Source of the DNA: Oscillospiraceae bacterium
GTDB taxonomy: Bacteria > Bacillota > Clostridia > Oscillospirales > Oscillospiraceae
Reading direction: 5' to 3'
Assembly (NCBI GenBank): GCA_009781515.1
Contig: WQXY01000004.1
Coordinates: 28,618-92,617 of the forward strand
Length of the DNA: 64,000 nucleotides
Shown here: one piece after another, positions 45,403-54,591 of the stretch
How positions within the stretch are numbered: the stretch's first letter is position 1
Layout of the letters: every line of letters begins with the position of its first letter
Notes under the pieces: generated by a model
The model's database searches: none
What the model saw: only the letters and a program-made list of their open reading frames with translations
Told to the model about the DNA's origin: nothing
Position numbers and translations under genes: made by a program

Positions 45403-46896
45403 TCAGCCTCCCAAAAATTCCAAAGCAGCAGATTTCATTTCATCTTGTTTGATGAAGCCCGAAAAACGAGGTTTCGCCGTCTTTAGCCCGAGCAGCCGCG
45501 CCGGTGCACTGACACCCGTATGCTCAGAGAGTACATCAATCAGCTTTGCACCGCTGACATCGGTTTTTACCCCGAGTGCGTCAAGCACACTTTCGCAAAA
45601 CTTAAACGGACTCGCAGTTGATACAATAACCGACAGCGTATCATCGCCCGTATTTTTTCTATAATCCTGCATTACCTTGCAAGCAACTGCCGTGTGTGTA
45701 TCAATCAGATATTTATCATTTTCCCATGTGTCGGCAATAGTTTTTTTTGTGTCTTCCTCGGAGCAGTAGCCCGAGGCGAACATATTTTGCAATCCTCTTA
45801 AAACAGGTGCGGGAACATCATAACGCCCGCTGCCTGCAAGAGACGACATGTATGATGAGACCACAGCTCCGTCTTTGTCCGAGAGCTCATATAAAAGCCT
45901 TTCCAAGTTACTGGAAACGAGTATGTCCATTGACGGTGACATGGTTGTGTAAAACGCTCTGTTTTTATCATATGCTCCTGTTGTAATAAACTGCGTCAAA
46001 ACATCATTTCTGTTTGAAGCACATATAAGCTTATTAATCGGCAGCCCGATTTTAAGCGCATAGTATGCCGCTAATATGTTGCCGAAATTTCCTGTCGGTA
46101 CGCAGAAGTTTATTTTTTCACCAATTTTTATTTTTCCGCTTTTTACAAGGTCGCAGTAGGCGGATACATAATAAGCTATTTGCGGAACAAGCCGACCCCA
46201 GTTTATGGAATTGGCCGAGGATAAAAAGAAGCCCTTATCATCAAGTTTTTTTGCAAGCTCTTTATCCGAAAAAATCTCTTTAACGCCTGTTTGTGTATCA
46301 TCAAAGTTTCCCTCAACAGCCGTCACACCCACATTATCACCACGCTGTGAGGTCATTTGAAGTTTTTGAACCTCTGAAACACCGTCTTTTGGATAAAATA
46401 CCATGATTTTAATTCCCGAAATATCGCAAAAGCCCTCAAGTGCCGCTTTGCCTGTATCACCCGAGGTTGCCACAAGAACGCATACATTTTGATTTTTTGC
46501 ATTTGTCCTTTGAAGCGAACTGACCAAAAGATGCGGCATTACTTGAAGCGCCATATCCTTAAATGCAGATGTCGGCCCGTGCCATAGCTCCAAAAAATGT
46601 GTATTTTTATTTATTTCGTAGAGTGGAGCAATATCAGACGATGTAAAGCCCGTCTCGTTATACGCCGCGCTTGTAAATCCATTTAGCTGAGTTTCTGAAA
46701 ACTCATCGAGAAATAGCCCCATTATGTAAGCGGAACGCTCCGAATATGGTTTTGTCACTAACTCACTCAGCTTTTCGAGACTTACGGACGGAAATGACTC
46801 GGGCACATAAAGACCGCCGTCTTTTGAAAGCCCCCTTGTTATAGCCTCGGAAGCCTTTATTTTGGTATTATCGCCTCTTGTACTTTGATATAACAT
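45403..46896 (-). CDS. thrC: Threonine synthase
   Basis: This is a PLP enzyme converting O-phosphohomoserine to threonine. The N-terminus MLYQSTRGDNTKIKASEAI and GLSKDGGLYVPESFP is typical of the long (about 500-residue) class. The PLP lysine is in GPTSAFKDMALQ, and phosphate/cofactor motifs VATSGDTGKAALEGF and NSINWGRLVPQ follow. No thrA or thrB is nearby and no leader or riboswitch precedes it. It begins directly at the yraN stop. Confidence 0.97.
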   Translation of the reverse strand: MLYQSTRGDNTKIKASEAITRGLSKDGGLYVPESFPSVSLEKLSELVTKPYSERSAYIMGLFLDEFSETQLNGFTSAAYNETGFTSSDIAPLYEINKNTHFLELWHGPTSAFKDMALQVMPHLLVSSLQRTNAKNQNVCVLVATSGDTGKAALEGFCDISGIKIMVFYPKDGVSEVQKLQMTSQRGDNVGVTAVEGNFDDTQTGVKEIFSDKELAKKLDDKGFFLSSANSINWGRLVPQIAYYVSAYCDLVKSGKIKIGEKINFCVPTGNFGNILAAYYALKIGLPINKLICASNRNDVLTQFITTGAYDKNRAFYTTMSPSMDILVSSNLERLLYELSDKDGAVVSSYMSSLAGSGRYDVPAPVLRGLQNMFASGYCSEEDTKKTIADTWENDKYLIDTHTAVACKVMQDYRKNTGDDTLSVIVSTASPFKFCESVLDALGVKTDVSGAKLIDVLSEHTGVSAPARLLGLKTAKPRFSGFIKQDEMKSAALEFLGG

Positions 46897-47247
46897 TTAA
46901 TTTACTCCGAATGCATTTTCAATATGGTTTATTTTATAAGGCTGTGTATATATTTCCATAACATCAAAGCGCGGCTGCAATTTTGCCGGTCTTTTTGCCA
47001 AGTAGTAATTTGCCGTTGCGATTATCTTTTTTTGCTTTGATTTGGTAACAAATTCGCGGGCATGTGCAAAATCAGCATTTTTCCTTGTTTTAACCTCTAC
47101 AAAAACAAGAAATTCCCTGTTTTTTACAATAATGTCAATCTCGCCGAAACGAGAACGAAAGCCCTTTGAAACAGTAGTATAGCCCTTATCGCTCAAATAC
47201 TCAAGGGCGACTTTTTCACCCCAATTACCCCGCTGTAATGTATCCAT
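46897..47247 (-). CDS. yraN: YraN/UPF0102 family endonuclease-like protein
   Basis: This is a small restriction-endonuclease-fold protein of unclear role, conserved next to rnhB. The N-terminal GNWGEKVALEYLSDKGYTTVSKGFRSRFGEIDIIVKN and LVFVEVKTRK contain the PD-(D/E)XK-like residues. It has 116 residues. It is sandwiched between rnhB (3-base gap) and thrC (no gap). Confidence 0.93.
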   Translation of the reverse strand: MDTLQRGNWGEKVALEYLSDKGYTTVSKGFRSRFGEIDIIVKNREFLVFVEVKTRKNADFAHAREFVTKSKQKKIIATANYYLAKRPAKLQPRFDVMEIYTQPYKINHIENAFGVN

Positions 47248-47250
47248 ATC

Positions 47251-47841
47251 TTAATGAACCTTTTTCAAAAATGTGACCCTGTGTATATCACTTGCCCCAA
47301 ACTCCCGAAGCTTTTCATAATGAAGCTTTGTGCCGTACCCCTTATGCTTTTCAAAGGAGTATTGCGGGTAGTCCTTTGCTAATTCCATTATATATCTGTC
47401 TCTGCTGACTTTAGCTAATATTGACGCCGCTGCAATTGATATTGACTTGCCGTCTCCTCCGATGATGCACTTGTTGGTGTGCTTTATGCCGGAGTTTCGG
47501 TTGCCGTCAATGAGGGAAATGTCGGGTTTTATTTTAAGACCCTCTATTGCTCTATTCATCGCAAGATATGTTGCGTTTAGAATGTTCACTTCGTCAATTT
47601 CGTTGTTATCAGCCGAGGCTATCGAGTATGCAAGAGCGATATTAATAATTTCATCGTAGAGCCTTTGCCTTGTTTCGGCAGAGAGCTTCTTTGAGTCGTC
47701 TATCCCTTTAATCGGGGTATCATTCGGCAGTATGACCGCGGCGGCAAAAACCGCTCCTACAAGAGAGCCCCTTCCCGCTTCATCAACGCCGCATATGATT
47801 TTGTATCCTTGTTTTAATAAATCTCGTTCAATCTCTGTCAT
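47251..47841 (-). CDS. rnhB: Ribonuclease HII
   Basis: It cleaves RNA in RNA-DNA hybrids, including single misincorporated ribonucleotides. The catalytic DEAGRGSLVGAV motif near residue 20 and the DDSKKLSAETRQRLYDEI, SIAAASILAKVSRDRYM-like and YPQYSFEKHKGYGTKLH segments are diagnostic. The 196-residue length lacks the long N-terminal TBP-like region of RNase HIII. It overlaps rbgA by 4 bases (ATGA). Confidence 0.97.
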   Translation of the reverse strand: MTEIERDLLKQGYKIICGVDEAGRGSLVGAVFAAAVILPNDTPIKGIDDSKKLSAETRQRLYDEIINIALAYSIASADNNEIDEVNILNATYLAMNRAIEGLKIKPDISLIDGNRNSGIKHTNKCIIGGDGKSISIAAASILAKVSRDRYIMELAKDYPQYSFEKHKGYGTKLHYEKLREFGASDIHRVTFLKKVH

Positions 47842-48683
47842 GTCTGCTCAAGTGTAATCCTTCCAAGTTTCCCGCCGCGAAATTCATCAAGCAAAATTAC
47901 AGCCATGCGTTCCGTATCAAGCTCACCGCCCGAAATCTTGAAGCCTCGCTTTTGCGCGGCGCTATGCAGCAGATCATACCCGCTTTTGTCACTTAAGTCA
48001 CTGAGTTTATAACGCTCGGTCAGACTCTGCGGATAAAAGGCACACAGCCTTGCCATAAGCGCAGCGCCAAGCTCCTCTATGTCCATTATTTCATCGCGTA
48101 TCGCCCCTGTAAAAGCGAGATTTTCCGCAACAATTTGGTCTTCAAATTTCGGCCACAAAACTCCGGGTGTGTCAAGGAGCTCAAGTCCGTTGTCGAGGGC
48201 TATCCATTGCTTGCCGCGAGTAACTCCCGGTTTGTCTGATGTTTTGGCTGCTTTTCTTTTTGCCGCTCTGTTAATAAATGACGACTTTCCTACATTCGGA
48301 ATTCCAACCACCATCAGGCGGATTTTTCTGCCTGTTTGCCCTTTTGCTACAAGAGCTGCCATTTTTTCGGCAAGAAGCTCTCGTGCCGCAGTATTTACAC
48401 GCTCTATTCCCCTGCCACTCTTGCAGTCGGTTTCTATGACTGCCGCGCCGTTTTTTTTCAGCTGTGCGACCCATTTTTTATTTTGCACGGGGTCTGCCTG
48501 ATCAACTCTGTTAAAAATAATCAGACGGGGCTTTGAGCCCGTGAATTCATCAAGGTCGGGATTTCGGCTCGAAATAGGTATACGTGCGTCGATAATTTCA
48601 CATACAGCATCAATCAGCTTTATGTTTTCGGCAATCATTCTGCGCGCTTTGGTCATATGTCCGGGATACCACTGAATATTCAT
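47838..48683 (-). CDS. rbgA: Ribosome biogenesis GTPase RbgA (YlqF)
   Basis: RbgA is a circularly permuted GTPase needed for late 50S subunit assembly. The N-terminal QWYPGHMTKARR motif and permuted order (FNRVDQAD as G4, then GIPNVGKSSFIN as G1, PGVTRGKQW as G2, LDTPGVLWPK as G3) are diagnostic. A C-terminal helical region follows. It overlaps lepB and rnhB by 4 bases each; lepB-rbgA-rnhB-yraN is a conserved Firmicute order, often preceded by rplS. Confidence 0.96.
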   Translation of the reverse strand: MNIQWYPGHMTKARRMIAENIKLIDAVCEIIDARIPISSRNPDLDEFTGSKPRLIIFNRVDQADPVQNKKWVAQLKKNGAAVIETDCKSGRGIERVNTAARELLAEKMAALVAKGQTGRKIRLMVVGIPNVGKSSFINRAAKRKAAKTSDKPGVTRGKQWIALDNGLELLDTPGVLWPKFEDQIVAENLAFTGAIRDEIMDIEELGAALMARLCAFYPQSLTERYKLSDLSDKSGYDLLHSAAQKRGFKISGGELDTERMAVILLDEFRGGKLGRITLEQT

Positions 48684-49285
48684 CTGACAACCCCAAACCG
48701 GCTCCAGTCGCGCGGCTCCGTGCGACTTTCCCCGGGTATCAAAATAAAGAGCACCTTTCCTAAAATATGCCGGGTGTCGATTTGACCCACATCAGCGCTC
48801 CTGCTGTCGATTGAAGCAGCTCTGTTATCGCCCATAACAAAAACATGTCCCTCTTTGACAATTACAGGTCCTTGAAAACCGTCCCTGTTTGTAGTCATCG
48901 TGTAGGTATACGGCTCGTCAACAAGCTCACCGTCAACAAAAACCTCACTCGTATCAAAGTTAATATCTACGCTTTGACCCTCGGTTGCTATTACACGCTT
49001 AACAAGAGGTATATTATTAAATCTATCTACATTGGTTGACTGAAAGACAACAATATCGCCGTTTTGAGGTTCATAAAACAAACTTCGCATGATAACCCTG
49101 TCGGTGTCCTTGAGCGTACTTTCCATAGATCTGCCGACAACTCCGATTGACCTGCCGATAAAGATAAAAATCAATATGCCGCAAATCAAAGCTGAGAAAA
49201 GGCATTGCACCCAGTCGTACAAATCCATTTGAACCTTGCTTTTTTCCTCTTTATTTTTTACTTTTTTTACTTTTTGTTCTTCCAA
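48680..49285 (-). CDS. lepB: Signal peptidase I
   Basis: It cleaves signal peptides of secreted proteins on the outer membrane face. A Lys-rich cytoplasmic N-terminus and one membrane helix (LFSALICGILIFIFIGRSIGV) precede the catalytic Ser in GRSMESTLKDTDRVIM and the general-base Lys in LVKRVIATEGQSVDI; YVMGDNR-type FVMGDNRAAS SIDSR follows. The start codon is TTG with GAGGGAG 8 bases upstream. It lies between the two beta-propeller genes and rbgA. Confidence 0.96.
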   Translation of the reverse strand: MEEQKVKKVKNKEEKSKVQMDLYDWVQCLFSALICGILIFIFIGRSIGVVGRSMESTLKDTDRVIMRSLFYEPQNGDIVVFQSTNVDRFNNIPLVKRVIATEGQSVDINFDTSEVFVDGELVDEPYTYTMTTNRDGFQGPVIVKEGHVFVMGDNRAASIDSRSADVGQIDTRHILGKVLFILIPGESRTEPRDWSRFGVVR

Positions 49286-49299
49286 AATAAATCTCCCTC

Positions 49300-51105
49300 T
49301 TAGGTCAGTTTAACTCCCCAAATACGCTGCCCGCGTGTACCTATAACGATAGTATTTTCAAACACTGCGGGTGATGCTTCCACTAATGTACCGATGCTCA
49401 TTTTATCAAGCACTTCCCCTGTGAGGCCGTCAAGCAGATGCATAACACCGTCTGCTGTGTTATAGATTATGTATCCCTTTTCGTCTTCGGTATAAACACA
49501 AACAGGCGAGCTCCACGAATACCGTGTGGTTTGAAACTCCCAGATAATTTCACCCGTGCTTTTGCTTATCGCTGCAAGTATACCCGTTCCCGCACTCGGC
49601 GTTCTTGCAACAGGCACAAATATCATATCCTCAAGGTCATATTTTCCGACGGCGATAGTCCCCTGCACACCGCCTGAAACACCACTCACCGTTCGGCAAT
49701 TATAGTCGACCTGCCAGACAATTTCACCTGTTTCAGCGTCAAGCTTCCATATCGGCACTACAGCCGCGCTGCTTGCAGGGGCACGCCAACCCCCGTGAAA
49801 ACCCGTACTGATGTATATGTAAGCCTTTTGGTTTTCTATCGAGAACACGGGTGAATTGTTTGTATCATCAAGAGAGTCATGTGCCCATACTGTTTCAAGT
49901 GTGTTTAAGTTGAGACACAGCATATGACCGCCGTTATCGGCAAAGTATGCATATCCCTCATATATAACGGCACTGGTTTCAATACCATACCAAAACTTGT
50001 TGCCGACATTTGAACGCTTGCCTCGAAAGCGCCATTTTACTGTTTCGGGGTTTATGCTGATTGTACCTTCATTCGGGTCATAGTCCGTATTCAAGTCGAG
50101 TATGTATATAATACCGTTTTCGCTCGGATATATCAGACGGTCGTTTTCCGCATCTACAAGCGGCGAGGAGTCTGCCGCATTCCAGTTGCGCGGGGCAAAG
50201 CGGTCACTAAAACCAAACTCATGGAGCACCTTACCGTCTATCAAGCTGACTATAAGGATACGTGCCGAACCTCGTGCATTGTTATCCCCTGCTCCGAGAT
50301 ATAAGAGCGGATAACCCCTCGGGTCGAGAGATCCGGCGCCCTTAAACGACCAGCCCAAAAACAGTCTGTCACGGGTATCTTTACCTGTTTCAAGCTCCTG
50401 AAAGTATACATAGCCATCCATTGCGGCATAAACAACTTCAACAAGCCCCTCTTGCTCCTTTGCCCAATTATGCATGTTCATAATGGCTTTTGTTTCATTA
50501 TCCCAACGGACTATAAGCGGCTGACCGGACCAACCATGCCCTGTCCACATTCTGCCCGCATCGCCTGCAAGAGAAGCGGTGGCACGCTGCCAGTTTGCGC
50601 CGAATTTTGCTTTGGTTATGTTTGCATATCCCCAAGCGCCGCTGTCTCGAAAGTTGTTTCCGCGAAACGCCGTTATACCCTCAAGCATGGAATATTCATC
50701 AGCAAGTCCGAAATTAAACGGCTTTTCAAATTCGAATTCGCTTACTATGGCATTTTGCACCATAATATCTTCTGAAATAAGCAGAATGCTCGGGTCAGTA
50801 TTTTCCGTGGCGCGAGGCTCAAACGAAAGCAGTATCGGCGGAGGTGGTTCGGGGGTTGGCTCGGGCGTAGGTTCGGGCGTGGGACTTGGCGTAGGCGTCG
50901 GGGTTGGAGTAGGCTTCGGGGTGGGTATCGGCGTAGGCGAGGGTGTGGGAGGCTCGGGGGTTTTGACTGCAAATATAGAAAAATCAACTACTTCAAACGT
51001 TAATCTACCGTCTGTAATGCCGATTGTAAGCACAGACGGCATTACCAATATAATAACAAGGAATGTAAGAATTCCTGCAATCAATATAGGAAAACGCTTT
51101 TTCAC
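49300..51105 (-). CDS. PQQ-like beta-propeller surface protein, membrane-anchored paralog
   Basis: An N-terminal signal anchor (IAGILTFLVIILVMPSVLTIG) is followed by a Pro/Thr linker (about 40 residues of PTPTPTP) and a domain of about 500 residues with repeated beta-propeller blades, e.g. FADNGGHMLCLNLNTLETVW, IWKLDAETGEIVWQVDYN, LAAISKSTGEIIWEF and MHLLDGLTGEVLDKM. These match the PQQ-like/outer-membrane assembly repeat pattern. No enzyme motif or cofactor site is evident; binding of a wall or extracellular ligand is only a guess. It is a close tandem paralog of the upstream lipoprotein gene, whose stop it overlaps by 4 bases (GTGA). Confidence 0.85.
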   Translation of the reverse strand: MKKRFPILIAGILTFLVIILVMPSVLTIGITDGRLTFEVVDFSIFAVKTPEPPTPSPTPIPTPKPTPTPTPTPSPTPEPTPEPTPEPPPPILLSFEPRATENTDPSILLISEDIMVQNAIVSEFEFEKPFNFGLADEYSMLEGITAFRGNNFRDSGAWGYANITKAKFGANWQRATASLAGDAGRMWTGHGWSGQPLIVRWDNETKAIMNMHNWAKEQEGLVEVVYAAMDGYVYFQELETGKDTRDRLFLGWSFKGAGSLDPRGYPLLYLGAGDNNARGSARILIVSLIDGKVLHEFGFSDRFAPRNWNAADSSPLVDAENDRLIYPSENGIIYILDLNTDYDPNEGTISINPETVKWRFRGKRSNVGNKFWYGIETSAVIYEGYAYFADNGGHMLCLNLNTLETVWAHDSLDDTNNSPVFSIENQKAYIYISTGFHGGWRAPASSAAVVPIWKLDAETGEIVWQVDYNCRTVSGVSGGVQGTIAVGKYDLEDMIFVPVARTPSAGTGILAAISKSTGEIIWEFQTTRYSWSSPVCVYTEDEKGYIIYNTADGVMHLLDGLTGEVLDKMSIGTLVEASPAVFENTIVIGTRGQRIWGVKLT

Positions 51106-52826
51106 GATAGCCTTACTCCCCTAATATCCATGCCGCCTTTTGTGCCGACCACTGCTATGTTATTAAACACAGCAGGAGATGCTTCAACGAGAGAACCGAG
51201 ATTAATGCTGCTTAGCAGCTGACCAGTCAGCCCGTCAAGCAAAAACATATCACCTGCAGTATCGGTATGAATTATATAGCCTTTGCCGTCCGCATTATAC
51301 ACACATACGGGCGAACTCCACGAGTAGACACTCGTATGCTCCCAGACTATTTCGCCCGTGCTTTTTCTTATTGCCGCGAGAACTCCCGCACCTTGCGTCG
51401 GAGTCCTTGCAACAGGCACAAAAATCAAGTCACTGAGACTATTGCTGCCTGATGCTATGGTGCCTTGTATACCACCGGATACACCGCTGACTGTATGGCA
51501 GTTATAATTAACCTGCCAAATAATTTCACCTGTTTCGGCATTAAGCTTCCATATGGGTGTTTGCGCCGCTGTATCTGCGGGAGCTCTCCAACCGCCGTGA
51601 AAGCCTGCGCCGAGGTAAATGTATGCTTTTTCGTTTTCAATGGAAAATACGGGTGAGTTGTTTGTATCATCGAGGGAGTCATGCACCCATACGATTTCCA
51701 ATGTATTCAGATTTAAGCATAACATATGACCGCCGTTATCCGAAATGTATGCAAATCCCTCAAATATTGAAACACTCGACTCAATCCCGTACCAGAACAT
51801 ACCGCCCTGCTCATGCCTTTTGCCGTCAAAACGCCATTTTATTATGTCTGACGGCGATACACTGATTGCACCAAACTCGGGATTGTATCTTGTATTTAAG
51901 TCCATTATGTAGAGCAAACCGTTTTCACTCGGATAAATAAGCCTGTCGTTGAGGGTACATATAAGCGGCGAGGAGTCTGCGTACGAATGTGGCTCGGGAA
52001 GCTTTCGCGGAGCAAAGGAGTCATCTTGCCCAAATGTGTAAAGGATTGCTCCGTCAATGAGGCTGATAATAAATATTTTTGCATTGCCGAGCGCACTGTC
52101 ATAGCCTGCACCGACATATAAGAGCGGATAACCGCGCGGGTCAATAGCTCCGCTGCCCTTAAACGTCCAGCCTATAAAGAGCTTATCGCGGGTATCTTTT
52201 CCCGTTTCGAGCTCTTGGAAGTATATGTAACCGTCCATTGCGGCATAGATAACTTCCGTAAGCTCCTCTTGCTCTTTTGCCCAATCAAACATATTTGACA
52301 TTATTGCACGGGTTTCAACAGGCCATTTTGTAATAAGCGGCTGACCTGTCCAACCGTGACCGCGCCAAAGTGCACCGTCGGGAGCTGTAAGAGAACCCGT
52401 AGACCGCTTCCAAATTTCGGTAAGCGTTCCCTCTGTAATGTTTGCGTATCCGAACGAGGCATTTTCGCGGAAATTATTGCCACGAAATGTTGTTATTGCT
52501 TCTATTTTTGAATATTCGTCACCGTGAGCGAAGTTAAATCTCGGAAAAAAATTAAATGTTTCGGTTATCTGACCGTCTGCCATGACAGATGCAGCGGCTA
52601 TCATATTTTCGGGCTGTGTACCCGATACTGCACGCGGGTTTAAGAAAGACGGCTCCGGTGTAGGAACGTAAGCACTCCCGCCGTCCCCCCCGTTTACAAC
52701 GGGAGTTCCCTCCGGCGGTATATCCGGATCATCTGCTTCATTACATGCCGACAAAGCAAGCAACATAATAATGATGATTGAAATCAGCTTGATAAAAAGT
52801 TTGATGTTTTTCCTTGTTTTTTGCAT
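51102..52826 (-). CDS. PQQ-like beta-propeller lipoprotein, paralog 2
   Basis: A signal peptide with lipobox LSAC (Cys about residue 28) predicts a membrane-tethered extracellular lipoprotein. The domain shares long near-identical stretches with the downstream paralog, such as FRGNNFRE, AMDGYIYFQELETGKDTRDKL, LIYPSENG and ARTPTQGAGVLAAIRKSTGEI. Repeated blades follow the [IW]xLDxxTGE pattern. Anchoring differs between the pair (lipid here, helix plus Pro-rich linker there). No catalytic residues were recognised. It begins 17 bases after the rhomboid-like gene. Confidence 0.85.
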   Translation of the reverse strand: MQKTRKNIKLFIKLISIIIIMLLALSACNEADDPDIPPEGTPVVNGGDGGSAYVPTPEPSFLNPRAVSGTQPENMIAAASVMADGQITETFNFFPRFNFAHGDEYSKIEAITTFRGNNFRENASFGYANITEGTLTEIWKRSTGSLTAPDGALWRGHGWTGQPLITKWPVETRAIMSNMFDWAKEQEELTEVIYAAMDGYIYFQELETGKDTRDKLFIGWTFKGSGAIDPRGYPLLYVGAGYDSALGNAKIFIISLIDGAILYTFGQDDSFAPRKLPEPHSYADSSPLICTLNDRLIYPSENGLLYIMDLNTRYNPEFGAISVSPSDIIKWRFDGKRHEQGGMFWYGIESSVSIFEGFAYISDNGGHMLCLNLNTLEIVWVHDSLDDTNNSPVFSIENEKAYIYLGAGFHGGWRAPADTAAQTPIWKLNAETGEIIWQVNYNCHTVSGVSGGIQGTIASGSNSLSDLIFVPVARTPTQGAGVLAAIRKSTGEIVWEHTSVYSWSSPVCVYNADGKGYIIHTDTAGDMFLLDGLTGQLLSSINLGSLVEASPAVFNNIAVVGTKGGMDIRGVRLS

Positions 52827-52843
52827 GAGTCAGCAGCTCCCTC

Positions 52844-53689
52844 TTAGGTAAAGTGAATGTGATTATTTATATGCTCATTGCAAAAGCAGTGATATCCGTT
52901 GCATTTTGAGCAGTAACGAAACTCCATGTCGGGATAGTCCGTGTCGGTTTTGCCGCAAACCGCACATATATGGCGGTACGGCTTATCGGCAAGGTCTTTT
53001 TTCGCACGTTTTGCGGCTTTCTTGAAGTTGATTGTCTGCTTTGACATCGAAAATTTAAGCGGGCGTATGTATGAAAATAAATCGTAGCCGCAGAATATAA
53101 AGAAGTTCAGCAACGCTATGAGCGGCAAAAAGGCTGTCGCAAACTGCCCTGCCAAGACTTCGGATATAATAGAGAATGTAAAAAATGCGGCATTTGCAAG
53201 TGCAAGCCACTTGATTTTTATCGGTATGATAAGAAACAGTCTGACCGTAAAATCGGGAAGCAGTACCGCAAAAGCAAAAAACATAGAAAGGTTAATAAAG
53301 CCTGCCGTTAAATAGACCGGTAAGAATAATATATAATACATGATAAAGCCGTATATTATGTTAAGAAGTATGCCGAAGATGTAATAAATCGTAAATTTTG
53401 CAGTCCCCCATTCACGCTCGAGTGTGCTTCCGATAAAGTAGTAGAAATACAGCATCAGTGCAGTGAAAAACATATTGTTGTTAATAGGTAAGAATATCCA
53501 TGTCAAAAGCCGCCAAACCTGTCCTTGCATAATGAGCGGCGGCGAAAACGCCAAAAACACTCTCAGCTCAAATGTGCCGACAAGAAACACGGCAGCAGAT
53601 AATATAACCACAAATATCATCAGCTTTGGTATTCCAAAACCACGATGTCGCTGACAAAATCTGTCTATGATATGATTTAGCTTTTTCAC
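52844..53689 (-). CDS. Rhomboid-like membrane protein with C-terminal zinc ribbon, probably inactive
   Basis: Six or more membrane segments and the rhomboid-type QVWRLLTWIFLP and GSTLEREWGTAKFTIYYIFGI segments place it in the rhomboid superfamily. The catalytic GxSG of active rhomboids is absent (the matching helix reads GFINLSMFFAFAVL), and no histidine is seen in the helix expected to supply the dyad. A basic cytoplasmic stretch (KKAAKRAKKDLADK) leads to a C-terminal CAVCG...YCSKCNGYHCFCNEHI zinc-ribbon-like region. This looks like a pseudoprotease or membrane scaffold. It is the first gene of the operon continuing to lepB and beyond. Confidence 0.8.
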   Translation of the reverse strand: MKKLNHIIDRFCQRHRGFGIPKLMIFVVILSAAVFLVGTFELRVFLAFSPPLIMQGQVWRLLTWIFLPINNNMFFTALMLYFYYFIGSTLEREWGTAKFTIYYIFGILLNIIYGFIMYYILFLPVYLTAGFINLSMFFAFAVLLPDFTVRLFLIIPIKIKWLALANAAFFTFSIISEVLAGQFATAFLPLIALLNFFIFCGYDLFSYIRPLKFSMSKQTINFKKAAKRAKKDLADKPYRHICAVCGKTDTDYPDMEFRYCSKCNGYHCFCNEHINNHIHFT

Positions 53690-53810
53690 TGTCGCTAAGG
53701 CTCCCTTAGTATATTGTTTGCTTACGGCATAGGAACAGTTCCTGTGCTACTAACTTTATACTATAGCATATATTTGTGTTTATTTCCATATTATCTTCTT
53801 GAAAAAATGC

Positions 53811-53839
53811 TTGCATTTCATATATTCATGTGCTATCAT
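53811..53839 (+). promoter_or_regulatory. Promoter of rplS
   Basis: TTGCAT (53811-53816) and TATCAT (53834-53839) are 17 bases apart. The leader is only about 40 bases, ending in GGAGG before ATG 53883. The remaining 120 bases toward the rhomboid-like gene contain two small hairpins, CTAAGG/CCTTAG and AGGAAC/GTTCCT, in that gene's leader. Confidence 0.75.
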
Positions 53840-53882
53840 ACTTTGGCATGTCCAATTTTCGGGATTTTTGGAGGATTATAAA

Positions 53883-54236
53883 ATGGATTTGATTAAATCG
53901 CTAAGCGAGGAATATATGAAGCCCGAGCTGCCGCCCATGAATGTCGGCGACACTGTTAGGGTTACTGTTAGAGTTAAAGAGGGCAACCGCGAACGCAATC
54001 AGGCTTTCGAGGGCACTCTTATTGCCAAAAAACACGGTGGCATTAACGAAACCATTACAGTCAGACGCATTTCTTATAATGTCGGCTGCGAAAAGGTTTT
54101 CCCCGTTCATTCACCCTCAATTGTTTCTATTGAAACAATTCGCCGCGGTAAGGTTCGCAGAGCCAAGCTCTATTATCTTCGCGATAAGATTGGTAAAAAA
54201 GCCAAGGTTAAAGAAAGAATTAACAAAGGCGCATAA
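53883..54236 (+). CDS. rplS: 50S ribosomal protein L19
   Basis: L19 lies at the subunit interface of the large ribosomal subunit. The family features [50 protein letters not shown] and [26 protein letters not shown] are complete. The ORF opens at 53799 but [12 protein letters not shown] at 53883 is the true start, with GGAGG 9 bases upstream and the promoter lying inside the spurious extension. It has 117 residues and is monocistronic, closed by a strong terminator. Confidence 0.97.
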   Translation: MDLIKSLSEEYMKPELPPMNVGDTVRVTVRVKEGNRERNQAFEGTLIAKKHGGINETITVRRISYNVGCEKVFPVHSPSIVSIETIRRGKVRRAKLYYLRDKIGKKAKVKERINKGA

Positions 54237-54260
54237 GTTACATAATATAACTAAAAACAA

Positions 54261-54300
54261 CAAGGGGACAGAACTTAAGCTCTGTCCCCTTGTCATTTTT
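54261..54300. terminator. Strong terminator between rplS and rpsU
   Basis: CAAGGGGACAGA and TCTGTCCCCTTG form a perfect 12-bp stem around an 8-base loop, followed by TCATTTTTT. It lies between two convergent ribosomal genes. Confidence 0.9.
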
Positions 54301-54306
54301 TAGTGT

Positions 54307-54492
54307 TTAACCAAATCGCTTGTTTTTGTTTTTCCGTGCAGCCTCAGACTTCTTGCGACGCTTTACGCTCGGACTCTGATAGTACTCTTTTTTCCTTAAA
54401 TCTGAGAGGACGCCGGACTTAGCACAGTTACGCTTAAATCTTTTAAGTGCACTGTCGAGATTTTCACCGTCTTTTACATGTACTTCTGACAT
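54307..54492 (-). CDS. rpsU: 30S ribosomal protein S21
   Basis: This is a small basic protein of the 30S platform. The sequence [37 protein letters not shown] followed by a Lys/Arg tail is typical. The ORF opens at 54519, but ATG 54492 has GAGGAGG 9 bases upstream and gives 61 residues, near the usual 57-60. It has its own perfect-hexamer promoter and a small GTTCC/GGAAC leader hairpin (54520-54533). Confidence 0.96.
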   Translation of the reverse strand: MSEVHVKDGENLDSALKRFKRNCAKSGVLSDLRKKEYYQSPSVKRRKKSEAARKNKNKRFG

Positions 54493-54558
54493 AGTTTTTC
54501 GCCTCCTCTCCATGCTCATGTTCCAATCGGAACGGGTAAAACATTTTTGAGCAAGAGG

Positions 54559-54588
54559 ATTATATTGCTACAACCCTGCGTTTGTCAA
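54559..54588 (-). promoter_or_regulatory. Promoter of rpsU
   Basis: TTGACA and TATAAT, both perfect, are separated by 18 bases on the minus strand, in the short gap after the DUF1836 gene. Confidence 0.85.
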
Positions 54589-54591
54589 CAT

